NCBI RefSeq assembly: GCF_018139145.2 | Contig: NC_059471.1 | Coordinates: 67,342,020 to 67,406,019, forward strand | DNA from: Gymnogyps californianus | Taxonomy: Eukaryota > Chordata > Aves > Accipitriformes > Cathartidae | Reading direction: 5' to 3' | DNA: 64,000 nt | Part shown: in pieces, positions 13,188-25,748 of the stretch | Position numbering within the stretch: the stretch's first letter is position 1 | Layout: each line of letters starts with the position of its first letter | The notes under the pieces: model-generated | What the model saw: the letters and a program-made list of their open reading frames with translations, nothing else | Databases searched by the model: none | What the model was told of the DNA's origin: nothing | Program-made: the position numbers and the translations under genes

Positions 13188-14445
13188 GACTGGGCGTGGG
13201 GAAAGTGCCTCTGGCTTCATTTGCTGTTTCATTCAGGCTTTGATCACTATGTTTAGCACGTGAAAAATCCCTCAGTGAAATAGTGGAGAACTAAATAATC
13301 ACAGCCTCAAGACGCTTGGCTCGTTTCTCTAAAGCACACAGTCAGCCATTTGATTCTTAACGTACAACAGTTTTTGCCTTTATTCATATCCTTGAAACAA
13401 ATTTAGAGATGTCACATTCCTCCCATTCTTCACCTATGATTTGAGAAGCTGCCTTGATTTCCTGTTGCAGCTGACACTGCCCTTTAAGTGAATGGAAACA
13501 TTTGATGCAAACAGCAAATGCAAAGTCAGTCTTAACACCAACAAACCAAGAAAGTTTATCCTCAGGGAAGATCTGTAGCTAGGAACGAGTCCTGGATGGT
13601 GGAGTCTGAAGTTTGAAGCTACTCATGGGGGAAGCTAAGGAGTTGATTCAGCAAAGGAAATTAATAGGCAAAATTCTTGTCAGGCTGTCGACTTGCAGCT
13701 CAGAACTAAAGAGAAGTTGTAGATCTGTGCATTTAAAAAAATAGTAATTCTCACACATTCCTTAGGACATAAAATATCTGAGTCCCTTCACATACATCTC
13801 TGCTAGGTTATATGGAATGGATCCAATTCTATTCAGTGCCTTTGTGGATGATGGTAATATAAATATTGAATAACAAATACAAAACAGAGAAGCATATTAA
13901 ATCCTGGCTCTGACTGACCTCTCCCTCATATCTTATGACTTGCATGTGACCTTCTTAGAATTTACTAAAAGCTTGTGCCAAGGAGTTTATGAAAACAGTG
14001 CTGCTTGAAGAGTTCAAGATTCTCTTCCTGGGAACCTGGAGAGCTCACTCTGACCAACCCATGCGTTCCCTGTGCTTGTCTAAAGATCCCCAGAGAAGTC
14101 GGATGACTCTGAACTGCCCCAACATAACAGTACTTTCACATTGCTCTGTGGTTTCATAGAAAGGCCTGCCCATGTTGTAACCCTTGACTTGTTTCAGTCA
14201 GACACTACCATGTTATCGTCACAGCAGCCCTCAAAATCTTCCAGCACAAGACAGCAGTGCCACCATCCAGTTTAACAGAAGCCCACAGAGGCTGGATGGC
14301 AGGAATGATTTAAGTTCCTGATTGTAATTTATGAGTCCCACCTGACTGCTAAACAGAGGAGTTAAGGTTCACCATGCTGGCTGCTCTCAGTTTTTGAGAT
14401 GCAAACTTAGACAAAGGGCATCAGGCTCACAGAGATTCTCTTCAG

Positions 14446-14500
14446 AGCACTGGTAAGGGCACTGGACTGGGCAACAGGATATGCTGGTTCAGTTCTTAGA
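14446..14500 (+). mobile_element. Possible MIR/CORE-SINE-like tRNA-derived head
   Basis: The plus strand contains TGGTAAGGGCACTGGACTGG, resembling the A-box region of MIR-type SINEs (GTTAAGAGCACGGACT). About 20 nt later comes GGTTCAGTTCT, resembling a decayed B box (GGTTCGAATCC). Spacing and order fit a tRNA-derived promoter. I cannot follow a clear core or 3' tail, so this may be an eroded fragment or a chance match. Confidence 0.4.
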
Positions 14501-14863
14501 GTTCTGAATGATTCATGCTTTGTTGATTTAGGAGGTTACTGCTCTCAGCTGTCTTCTCATGCCTCTGCCACAGCCTAATAAAATAAAAATCTGTTGCAGA
14601 AGATTAGGCCAGAGCTCAGGGAGGCAACTTCTTACACTGTCCCAGTATAAAACACAGGAGATCATGAGTCAGAGTCTGAAGGCTCTGCCACAGATACCCC
14701 AAGCAAGCCAGAACTGGACATTCATCCAAGTCCCTCTGGGAAGGAGAGATAACTGCTTCCTTTCTCCCATTTGCCAGTTCTATTTAAGCTTTACATCAGG
14801 AGAAGGCCTGCCTGGAAAAATATACATTTCTGCAGTGCTTAGTAGAAGCTTAATGAAGCTCAA

Positions 14864-14866
14864 CTG

Positions 14867-14923
<57 letters not shown>
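14864..14923. repeat. (A)28(GA)13 compound microsatellite beside a decoy splice acceptor
   Basis: Plus strand: 28 A (14870-14897) followed by 13 GA units (14898-14923). In transcript sense this is (CT)13(T)28 followed at once by ACTCAG (AG at 14865-14864), which has the form of a strong 3' splice site inside intron 2. No conserved peptide follows it, so it is probably a decoy rather than a real exon border. Confidence 0.9.
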
Positions 14924-14927
<4 letters not shown>

Positions 14928-16329
14928 CAGGCACTCCTTGAATTCCCAAGAACACAAGACAGTGTTCCAGCATGACTTTAATTATAAGCCTTTTCATGCA
15001 GATAAAAAAAGTCATTTTATGCAGATATTCTGGAAGAGATAGGCCTCTCCAGGACAAATCTGAATGAGAAGACATCATTTCAGAGTCAGTAGTGCTAGGG
15101 CTGCATATGAAACACCTTTCAACTCAGACATTCACACAAAGCATCTTATTTTTCATAGACTACATGAAAATCATTTCTTGAGCTTACTGGAAGATGGGGG
15201 AGTTAGCAGTATGAGTGAGAATACAAGAAATTCTTAAAACTTACTTTATAGCAAGCCAGCCCCATATCAGCCATGAAGTGATACGAAGTAGAAAAGAGGC
15301 ATGAACAATAGAGCAGAGCCAGTGTTCTCCCCTTCAAACCCTAGTCAAAGGCTGTGTCACCCACTTCAATGCCAGCCATGCAGATGTTCAGGCAGGATTC
15401 AATTATTTTAGTCATACATTGGCCCAGCTTCACATCCCTGCTCCCATCTAACATCGCATATCGCAGCAGTGATACCTCAGAAAAAGGGACCCAACACATG
15501 CTTCACTATTATGTTGGCAAGCACCTGGCAAAGAAACATCGTACATAAAAGCAGGTATTTCTCTGCTGCATACAAATTACACGGGCCTTAGGGCACATAA
15601 GCCTCGCCTGCCCAATAATTCACAGTTACTCAATGGGTTGAATCAATTTATAAACAAGCATTAAAGAATGTAACAGCATGACTGGCTCGTCAGCTATGTG
15701 CTCATCTCCGAGTCTTACAAAAAAACAATAGACAACCGCAGTACAGTCTGAAATAATTTGAAAAACATCTTCCTCTGTAAGTCTATGCACTTGTTTTAAT
15801 AGATGTAAACACAGTCATAAAAGATTAAGTAGCTGTTTGAGTGTGCCTCACTAAATAAGAGCAATTCCTGTTCACAGATTGGGAAGACATCCCAGTTCTA
15901 CCATTCATGAATTTGGGACTTTTGTCTGCTTTTCTTTTATGCAACAGAAAAACAAGGACAGAGAAACACCTATATGGATAAATGCAAAATTCAGTTGATA
16001 TCAGTGTCTATAAGTGGATATTCAGGGACTGTGAAGCAGCAAGTTTTTCAAAAATAGTACTTGCAAATAGAAGCTCACAGAGGGAGAAGGCAGACTACCA
16101 CTGAAGACAGGAATTCACTGGGAGAAGAAACAATGACCAAGGAGATCATCTTTAGTCAACCCTTAGGTCAAAGAAGATAGGACTGTAAAGGGATTTTGAG
16201 AGGTCCACCACTGTTCCAAAGCAGGAAGATCCCCATATTTTGTCCAGGACTGATTATACAGAACCCATTAAAAGCCTTCAGCAATAAATATGGAAAAAAC
16301 AAGGCAATCTACTCCAGTGCTTCAGAATC

Positions 16330-16715
16330 TTTAACAACAGAAAGATTTTTCTTTACATAAACCTTAACCTAAACTTCCTTCCCCACTGCAATTTAAGACC
16401 ATTATTACTTGCAACATCCATATTGGACATACAGAGCAATTCCCTCCCTCTTAAGTTTTTTTGGGGGGCGGTTGTTGTTTGGGGTTTTTTTGTTTGTTTG
16501 TTTGTTTTTAATATATCTACATAGTTATATCTACTCTCATCCCTCTTCTCTAGGCTAAACAATTCCAATCTTTTAACCTTTCCTCATCAGTTATGTTTTC
16601 CAGACCTCTGATCATTGTGTTGCTCTCCTCTGAATTCACCTCAACTAATGAAAAGAACTTAGCTCCACAGGAGACCAGAAACCTTCTAGTTCTGCACAGC
16701 CTGAGTGTATCTCTT
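16330..16715 (-). mobile_element. CR1 LINE 3' fragment, diverged, interrupted by a GT-rich simple repeat
   Basis: The plus strand matches the reverse complement of the CR1 3' region in two blocks. The first (about 16345-16415) has the pattern TTCTTTACATAAACCTTAACC then CTGCAATTTAAGACCATTA, equivalent to the consensus around CCTCCCCTGGCGCAACTTGAGGCCATT. The second (about 16520-16660) has CTTCTCTAGGCTAAACAATT, CTTTCCTCATCAG, CCTCTGATCATTGTGTTGCT and CTCCTCTGAATTCACCTC, the familiar CR1 series. The element therefore lies on the minus strand. Divergence is high, no reverse-transcriptase frame survives, and both ends are approximate. The middle is replaced by a G/T-rich low-complexity stretch (16457-16510). 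CR1 elements are typical of birds and other sauropsids, which supports the taxonomic call. Confidence 0.85.
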
Positions 16716-17050
16716 CAGCCTTATAATGATATCTAAAGACAGATGGAATTTTTCCCATTGAAGGAATTACACTTGTTGCTTATTCCTACTACTAAGAGTT
16801 TATTTTCTCAATAGAAAAATACTTGGCTTAGTTCAAGGAAATTACATCAACTACTCTCATACACCCCCACTCCCCACCTTCCACTTCCCTGCAAAGCACT
16901 AATGATCATCTAGCAAAAAAACCCCACTGTGCAACTTCTAGTTGTGAGTAGCAGGCCTACAGTTGGTTGACCCAGGAATGAATTTAAGTGAGTTAAAGTC
17001 ACTTTTAGAGACACAACTGGTTCAGGGACACTGCATGTCAGTTATTGTCC

Positions 17051-17072
17051 AAAAAAAAAAAAAAAAAAAAAA
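17051..17072. repeat. (A)22 homopolymer
   Basis: Twenty-two A on the plus strand in intron 2, about 1.1 kb downstream (in transcript sense) of exon 2. It is poly-U in the pre-mRNA. Confidence 0.95.
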
Positions 17073-18168
17073 GCGCATACAGCTCAGTCTTTGCTTTTTC
17101 ACTTTTTTTTTTTAAATATAGTACACTACAAACAGGAAGTGTTAGCATCATAATTCAAAAACACTCTAATTATGTTTAGCCAATCTAAATATCTCAAGAA
17201 ACAAGAGTCTCCATTATGGACCCCAGTATACCGTATCAGAAGACAAGATGAGGAATAAAGATTTAAAGATGACAAAAAATTATGGGAGAGAACAATTAAA
17301 GTGACTTAAGGGAATAAATCCCACCTCAAGCTACTCAGACTCACATTCTTAAATGCGTTAGGTACTTCTGAGGGGTTGGGGGTGGGGTCTAGAGCTATTT
17401 CCCAAAGTAAATTATTTGCAATAACAAGACAAATAGCAAATTCCTAACTGTATTACTCAACTCTCACTCTTTTCCCACTTTATATCTTAAGAAAAAAGTT
17501 ACGAACTTGACTGTTCCTTGCTGCTACTTTCCCCTCAACTCCAAAAAAAGCCTGCCAGAGTATACATATATGTATATGTATACAGCCTTGTTCCCTTTAT
17601 TTTTTTGATCTTTGGGGTTTTCTAGGAGAAAGCATTTTAACTTTTGCTACATGCTTCTTGTTCTGTTTCACTCTACATTTGGCTTCTACAATCTCACAGG
17701 AAGTGTCCAAGAAAATCAGACAGGCATCTTATGTTCAAACCTCTCCTTTCAGTTGCAGCCTCATGACAGGAATTAAAAAAATCCCTAACTCTACCCATTA
17801 GGGTAGCTAGACCAATGCAAAATTCTAAGCATAGACAGATGTGAAATGGACTTCAGTGCTCCCTTCTAAGTTGAGATCTAAAAAGCTTAGGGAATTTCAA
17901 AACAAATATTGCAGAAAGGAGCACTGGCTGCACATTCTTAGGAAAAGAGTTAATATGGCCTGCCTTGGTGAAGACATTTTCCCATATACAGAGATAGGAA
18001 TCATGACATTAATAGTTCTACCACTAGTGTTCTTAAAACTGGAAGGGGGATCATATTCATCCCCCTCCTCGCCTCCTCCCCCCCAAAAAGTATCTCTGGA
18101 ACATTAAACAAACATAATAAGCAGAGAATGAGAAGAGTTAACAGAATGTATATACACGTATTTGTTAC

Positions 18169-18286
18169 CATAATGACTTCTCCACTATTTTGGTCCTGAA
18201 AACCTCCTCCTGGTCCAGGTTTACAGTACAGTAGCAATCCCTCATCTTGTTTGGCCCCGGATACGTAGGAAGATTTTTGGCTTCAC
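18169..18286 (-). CDS. RASA3: RASA3 coding exon 2 (end of Gly19 to first two bases of Cys58)
   Basis: The exon is 118 bp. The acceptor is a pyrimidine-rich run ending CTTTAG just above 18286, and the donor is ATG|GTAACA at 18168 downward. Its first two bases complete Gly19. It then encodes Glu20 to Leu57, including [20 protein letters not shown] and [18 protein letters not shown], and ends with TG of Cys58. This is the C2A region holding calcium-loop 1. The aspartate in RDCYC (Asp35) occupies the position of one classical C2 calcium ligand, while the more N-terminal loop-1 aspartate of PKC-type C2 domains is absent (Thr-Tyr-Pro-Gly there). That fits the known lack of calcium-driven membrane recruitment of RASA3. 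The donor has C at +5, so it is weaker than consensus. Skipping this exon would shift the frame. Confidence 0.95.
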
Positions 18287-19332
18287 CTAAAGACAAGAAA
18301 GAAAAAACCCACAAGGATTACATATTAAAACATTATCCATAAATTAATCACCTGTCAACTAATGCAGTGTCAGCAACATGGCTAAAACGAAGCATTATGT
18401 TTTATTTTTCTTCCCAAATGTGAAGTCTCTATTAAATTTAGCAGCAGTATTCTGTTTCCAAGGCAGCAGCTCCTGACAGTCACTGAGTTTAGAGCTCAGC
18501 AGTAGCCAGCAACAACTCAACAGTTTGTTGCACCCAATTTATTCGCATACTGCTTCCTTCCAAATTTGTGTTTAGGTTTTTATCAGTCCTCCCATAAGAT
18601 ACCAGGAACACAATACAACATGGTAATAAAGCTTTCCGATACAGCCTGCTGATTTTATCCTAAAGGCATTACCAGAACACAGCAAGTGAGGACTGACCCC
18701 CAGCTCCACCACTCTCCACAGATGTGGAGATGGAAAACAGTCACTTCAGTTACAGCCAACAGCCTTACACCCCATGTTGGACTTCAAAGCATTTTGATGA
18801 GGTAATTAGCACTTGTGAAGCTGCCTAAGCTCCATGCACAAAGGTACCATGCAAGTCACGAATATTCTTCATAATAAACATTTGTTTCAAAACTGCAACA
18901 AGAAACATGTATCCTATATTTAACAAAACAAACAAACAAAAAAGGAGAGATACAGGATTGAGGAACTAAGGGTAACTAAGAGACTACAAAACACAAGAGT
19001 ATGAAACAAGAATAAAACCACAGCTTTCCCCTCTACATATCCATTAATAGCCAAAGCTGAGCACTGAATTTCCTTGGCAGACTGATAAAATAAAAACTCT
19101 TAGACAGGAAACTGAGTAATGCTCCTCATGGCTTTGCTAAAGCACCTTAGCGCTACGTGGATGAGTGATTTAATTCTAAAGACAAAACTTAGAACTCTGA
19201 AAGAATGATTAAATGTAAGTCTACGATACACGTGCTCTTATTTACCTTCACTCTTCCAGTACCCAGAGATTATTAGCATATACCATGGGAACTAGATCAT
19301 TCTCTCCTGGTAAAAATACCAGGAATAAAAAT

Positions 19333-19352
19333 TTAAATAAATAAATAAATAA
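19333..19352. repeat. (AAAT)n microsatellite
   Basis: About five tandem AAAT units on the plus strand in intron 1, roughly 1 kb from exon 2. Repeat boundaries are approximate. Confidence 0.85.
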
Positions 19353-22300
19353 AAAACATGCACAGACCAAGGGAACACAGGTTTGTTTGCCAGTAGAGAA
19401 GGAAACTCTGAATGACAGTAACAAATATAACTTTTTATCAGATGTCTGCAGCTCAGCTTAAGTGATTTTACTAGACACATGCTTTCCCAGTCTCCAGCTC
19501 CCAAATACTATTAACAGAATCATATTGCTTCTTTCAACCCTATATTCAGTAAATACATACTTCTTCCTTTCTGCAGATTTGTTCAACAGCACTCTGACGC
19601 ATGTACACGTAAGTACTGAAGAACTACAGCAGGGAAAGATTAAGCCAACCTGCATCCTCGGCTTTAAAGGAAAAGCATGAAGTGACACAGGACTCCATGT
19701 CTTCCTGCCTGTGATCTCTTTCTGGCACACTGTTTGCACACTTTTGCTAACTGACTCATGACATGCCCTTGGAAACGCCACACATCCACACTTCTCACAA
19801 CCGGCCTGTATATGGGTGAGCGTACATGCATACATTTCCTAAAGCCAACCACAGAACATATAGAGGCATTCAAAAGGGACATGAAAACATTGTTTCAGAC
19901 ACTAATGTCTCACTTCAGAGTTCTTCTAAATAAGTTTACTCTCTCAGCTCAGCTGATGCAACTTGACAACATTCTTCCCACTTCCTTCAGAGTTGTGAGA
20001 CATTGTATAAAAAAAAAAAACAACCAACTATCTCTGCTGTAATTCGAAGGTGTGACTGGAACATCTGTTGGCATACCCAATGTGGCTTTAAGCCGAAGTG
20101 TTAGCAATAGTTTAACTGCAGCAGCTCTAGCTAAAAATATATTGAGGATTATTGATATCTTGCTCAGCCTGCATTGAAGTCCATTCTGCCATAGTAAACC
20201 TTCAACTTTTACTCTTGTTAGTCTGAGTTCAAGCAAGTTACAAACCAAATGTACTAGCCTCACACACACCGAGGTCTCCGAGTTTGTCTCCTCTCCCCAA
20301 GTCCTGAGCATCCAAATTTCTCTTATCTATTCTCACATTAAAGTCACATGAAACCAGACTCTTTTCTGGATGACCGGGTAACGTTCCCCAGAGAGAGCAA
20401 GCGTGTGTGTCAACAGGAAGAGTTTCAATAGCAGAACGATAAGGAAGTCTTCCTCTGGGGCTGGCACACTATTCTCACGGTTCTTCCAAGAGAATGGGAC
20501 AAAACTTCTCAAGCTGAAAATTAAACCAAAAAATATGCAGTTTCCCTTTTTATGCACTCTTCCACTTCCTACTTCAACACAAATGCACACACATGAAACC
20601 AATTTTGGATTTTGTGATCTTGATTTCCAGTTTTCTGATGTGCGCAATATTCACTTAGGTGCTTAAAGTTAATACTTAGTCGTGTCAGAGCACTCTGTAA
20701 GAACTGTATTTTGAAAACTCAGTTCTCCTCTTTGTTAAAAGACTTACAGTAGAAAAGCCCACAATATTGAAACCTAAATGCAATGCAAAGGAAGACACCA
20801 TTTAGCATCACTAAAAAATGACTGCCTGCACAGTCTGTACAGAAAATTAAAACTCACCACCATAACAATATTAGAAAGTAGGGTACAGAGGGAAGATAGA
20901 AGAAGACTTTTTACAGTAATTTCTTTCTTCAAACTGGAAAAAGGCCCTGAAAAACCACTGAGACCAGAACAAGGGATTAATTGACCAACCCAATATATTA
21001 ATCATGTTACTGACTTGAGTAGGAGCTTACAAAAAAAAAAAAAACCAAACCTGTTTCTTCCCAACGCTGGCAGCAGCCAATGGCTGTTTAGATTCCTCCA
21101 GCACTGAGCAGTTGAGAAAGAAAAACTTGTCAAGCTTTCAAGCATAGCTAAAGACTCGGCTCTCTAGCCAGACATTTTATGTCAACAAACGTGCTCTGTT
21201 AGAGCTTCAGTTGCTCTTTAGATTCCTCCAAGACAAAAACGTTCCCTCTGTGGCACTGTTTTGCCATCTACAATGAAGCTGAACAATTTGCTCAGTATTT
21301 TTTTGGTTCTGCTACCACTGAAATTAAAAAAAGAAAGCCCAGAATACTTGATACAGTCATGCACCATTTCCATATTCTCAACAACCAGAGCTGATGAGAT
21401 CATTTAATTTGGACAAGAATTTCATCATTTAACCTATCTGTATAGAATTAGCATCTTCATCAATTGTATTTTCAAGAGGCAACTCCGCTTTTTTCTCCCC
21501 CTCTTCATATTTGTGAAGTACTTGTATGCTAGAGAATTTGGAGAGCGTTTGCAGACAAAAGGTCAATACACTCACCTTTAAAACCTTCAGTTTTCCACTT
21601 CTGTTAGGAAGAAACAGAATGTTTCTGAAGATGTCTAAGACCTTGACAATTTAAAATACACAAGCACTTTGTTTTGGAGCATAAGGCTTCTATTTGGAGC
21701 CATAGTGGCAGAATAATCAGTTCAAGTTTGCAATAGCTTTTCTCTCTATCCCTGCACTTCTAACATACATGGGTCCTAATTTAACTGTGTGATGCACTCA
21801 ATTTAGCACTAAGTACTTAAACCTAGCAAAGCTGATTTCAGCTATGGAAAAGTTATCATTATGTATTTTGGATAAGCCTTAAAAAATAGACTACACAATT
21901 CTGAATACCTCACTGGCTTGCTATATTCTCCCCACAAACACTGGGTTACTATAGTTTAAAAATGGACTACGTGGCAGCACAGATTCTTAGCTTGAGCTAG
22001 GCACAGGGAATGCAACAGGCTGGAAAAAGAGGAAGGAAAAACTCAAAACCATATTCATATTCCTTGTTCCTTCCAATGTTATACATTCCTGCCCTGCTAA
22101 GACACTGGCAATAAAAGGGAAATGAGAAAAAAAGGGGTGTCCCGCATATATGGCAGAGAAGAGCACTGCTTAGATGCTTGGGAGCATAACTGCTAAAAAC
22201 AAGAAAAACTTTGAAGATGTTTCTAGGAATAAACAAAAATATACATACATGTATACATTTCCTTAAGGTTTTGCCACCTTAAATTTTTTGAAGCACCTAG

Positions 22301-25300
22301 TATTTTTAATTGAATTTAGATACTTGGTATTATGTCATCTTTGCTTTTGACATATTTCCCCAGGTGCAACTTTCCGAAAAGCAGAGAATGCATGACAGCC
22401 AGGCATTATTTCTACCTTTGGAACAAAATTTGCTGCTCCTGTGCTTCTAAGTATTGGGTCACCAGCACACATCTGCCAATCTGAGTGCATTAAGGAAGAC
22501 TCTGTAATGTGTCAACAAATTTAGCTTGCTGTCTTCCAGCAGCAACATACTTGATTTTATCACGATGGCATGGGAGAATCATTTCCCAAACTATTTCAGA
22601 AAACAAACAAGCAAACAAAAACCTACCTCCAAAAAATAAACCCAATAAAAGCAGCTGAGCTTTCAATACCGCAGAGTTTGACTTCAGGGAGCATGCTGAA
22701 AGACTTGAGTACAGAAACAAAATATCTAAAATCTGAAAAAGGCAACATACCCAAACCAACAACAATCCACTTTGTTTCTGCCATATTCAGGAAAACACTC
22801 TCCAAAGAAGCTCGTAAGCAAGCATGTCAAGAACAAAAACAGAGCAGTGATGTATGTCAAGAATGAAACACTTCTCCTGTCCTCAGGTGATAGAATCTGA
22901 AAAAATTATCTCAAGCACTCCTTTCAAGTTTTCTTTCTTCTGAAAAAGCATTATTCCTTCAACATCCATGGATCAAGCAAAACAGAAAAAGGAAAATGTG
23001 TGTACACACAGAGCTCCAACTCTCTATCACATTTTATGCTCAAAAAGCTCCTCATGCACAAAACCCAGCATATATGTAAAACATCAAGATGCCCGCAAGT
23101 TTATAATCAATACGTAATTTTAATTAAAACAGAAATATAATACCACTCAATGTTGACTAAAACATGTAGAAATACCTAGAAGCATATTAACTTTTGTGCC
23201 TACGCATGAATTTAAACTGAACGGAAACAGTTGCATTAATGTTGAATGTTGAGAAAGCAGTTCATTTTTTTTGCAAGGCGTGCTTTTTGGGGGTGAGGTG
23301 GGGGTAAAGGGAGGGGTATGATTGCAATGCCTCAAGAGGGATATATTGAAAAAAGTAATCCCTTTTAATATTAAAATGGTCATAGTCAGAAAACTTCTAT
23401 TCACATCCGAAACCAATTTTGTTACTAAACAGCCAGCATGATAATTATGCGAAATTAACATAACATTTGAAAGCAGAATATACAGTTACATTTGCACATA
23501 ATTCCTACATGTAGATATACTGTTTGTACCTCTCAGAACGGAAGGTCTCAATTCATTTTTGCCTTTCCAAATAGGAAAAAGCAATAAAAATAAAAATAAA
23601 AAGTGTGAAGTCCCAAGAACTGGTGTACCCAGTGTGCAACTATGGAGTTATGTAAGTACCTTAGTATTCTTGTGTACTTTTGTAGTAACCAAAAAACAAT
23701 AAACGCTTTTTAGGCAATATATGCTGAGTGTCAAAAATGTTCTCTTCCCTCCACCTATGTATATAGGTCACACAGCCTGAAAATAAGAAAAACACACGAA
23801 ATTGATAAATATCTAATAAAGAAAATTGATATATTAAAAAATTGAGATTTCTTTTAAAACAGATGTGGCTAGAAACACTGTTTGTCCAACAATCTCTCTT
23901 TGCTTTAATCATAGATATTTATGTGTGCATACACAGACACTTTGCTCTCATGGAGAGACAGATTGCATTAGATTTCTAAACCAGGTCAAAAATAGCCATC
24001 TGTGAACAGATTTTGATGATCTGGGAAATGAGATTTTTAGCTGACCTGTTCTTAATCTAAGTCCTTGCCTGCCAGCCTCTTTCCACGTGAAATGATCATC
24101 ACATTAGAAGACTCAGGGAAAGCACTTCCTCAACAAAGCAATACTGATGACCTGGGCCTCAGCAACAACCCCAGCGCAACTTGATACCACAGCTAGCGCT
24201 GCTTCAGCAAGTAACCAGCAAGGAAACAAAGCACACTACATTAATTACAACTTTTTAGACAAGAGCATCACGTGGAAACCCTCTTGGCTTAGGGGCAATA
24301 AGCAGCATCAGCCCCAAATCCTTTGGCACTAAACTGAAGACCACCACCAGCTGATATCTCTGTGCCAAAAACTACTCATACCTACTTAGATGTAGTACTT
24401 CTAGTGGAGTTTTACTGCCTTCACAGCCTCGTGACAGGAACATTTGGCATCCGTTAAAATCCCTTCTGCACAATCCACTTCACCAGTACACACGGTGCCA
24501 CACTACTACATTACCACCCTTTCCCCTCACATAATTAAACTTATTCTATACCAGTTAGGAACATTCATCTAGATCTTCCTCTGATCTGAAACCTGTTCAG
24601 AGACAGCAAATGACAGGCCTTCCTATCAGCTGTAACAACAGCTAAGCCTAATCAGCTATAGCCCCCATGGTGGACAGACTCAGACCTATCACTCAGAATG
24701 GCTGGTTGCCAAATTCCCTCTTTCCTATACGCATGTGATCAGACATCCCAGTTCTCCTTTTGCAGCCCTGAAGGTCCAATAAACCATCCAAATATCTTGC
24801 CTTTACTGTTCTGGGCATAACAGAAGTGGCTGAGGATATTTTCATTGGACAGCAGTGAGAGGCTGCAGGCTGACAGCCTTTCTTTTCTTGTAAGAGACAA
24901 CAAACACGGAGGAGGCTCAAAAGATCTTGTCACGATCTTAAGTACTTAAGTGCTCACAGCACAAGGGCTGTTAATCAAATCCCAGGGCTGAGAGGAAAGA
25001 GGTCTGTACAGCAAGTTCCATGAGAGCTGCTTGCAAAATTAAGATTTTAGTTTGTACAAGAGGAAAAGCATAATTCTCCTCAACTCATTAATGTAACTGG
25101 TTGCACGCTACTTGCCAATATTGCGGTCTAACAGCAGGAATCAGGTTTCCCTAAAGATTCCCTTAGGATGGTAACTTAATCCCACAAAATAAAAAATGTA
25201 CAGTCCAGCTGCTTTTTAACAAGACTGAAGCTATTTTGTGTAAAAGGACACTTTGAAGAGATCATTTTAAAGTAGGATACTGCCAGGAAAAAGGTGTTCT

Positions 25301-25654
25301 CAAGGAGTTTTCATTCGAAATCAGTTTTCCTGTGGCACTCTGGGGTTAGCATTCCAAGTTTCTTTGATGTGACTTCCTTGTATTTCTGCAGAAAAACTGA
25401 TGAATTAACCAAACTGTCTCTTTACCTGTGTTGATACAATGTTAGACTCAGCTCCCCACGTACTATTTTTCAATCCAGCTTATATTTTGAAGATGATACT
25501 TTGCATCAAGACACATCTCATGCAACTTCCCAGCTGCATTTGATGGAGGCTCTTGAAGTTTTTCCTACCAGTTTCAGTAATGTAGGGACTGGCTACAGGT
25601 TGTTCTGTGCCTCTGAACTGTGACCTTTGTTTAGACTGGTGGCTTGTGCAGTTT

Positions 25655-25748
25655 TTTGTAGGGTTTTTTTTGTTGTTTGAAGTGGGGGTCTTGGGGGGTT
25701 TTGTTTGGTTTGGGTTTTGGTTGTGTTTGTTTGTTGTTGTTTAAAAAA
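25655..25748. repeat. G/T-rich low-complexity tract
   Basis: An imperfect run of GTTT, GGTTT and GTT units with embedded G5 and G6 blocks on the plus strand, ending in an A run. It resembles the G/T stretch inside the CR1 fragment at 16457-16510. In the RASA3 transcript it is A/C-rich. Confidence 0.8.

Larger units (their letters stand above)
6590..18168 (-). other. RASA3: RASA3 intron 2 (11,579 bp)
   Basis: Bounded by the exon 2 donor GTAACA and the exon 3 acceptor ACCCAG. It is mostly AT-rich single-copy sequence. It holds a (G)14 run, A runs of 22-28 nt, a T run of 18 nt, a (GA)13 tract, a MIR-like SINE head and a CR1 fragment, each listed separately. Open frames in it are short and show no domain or codon pattern, so I call no gene inside it. 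Confidence 0.9.

Noticed and set aside
17565..17583. TATACATATATGTATA palindrome as a regulatory site
   Set aside because: Perfect but simple TA/CA-rich dyads are common in AT-rich introns, and nothing nearby supports function.
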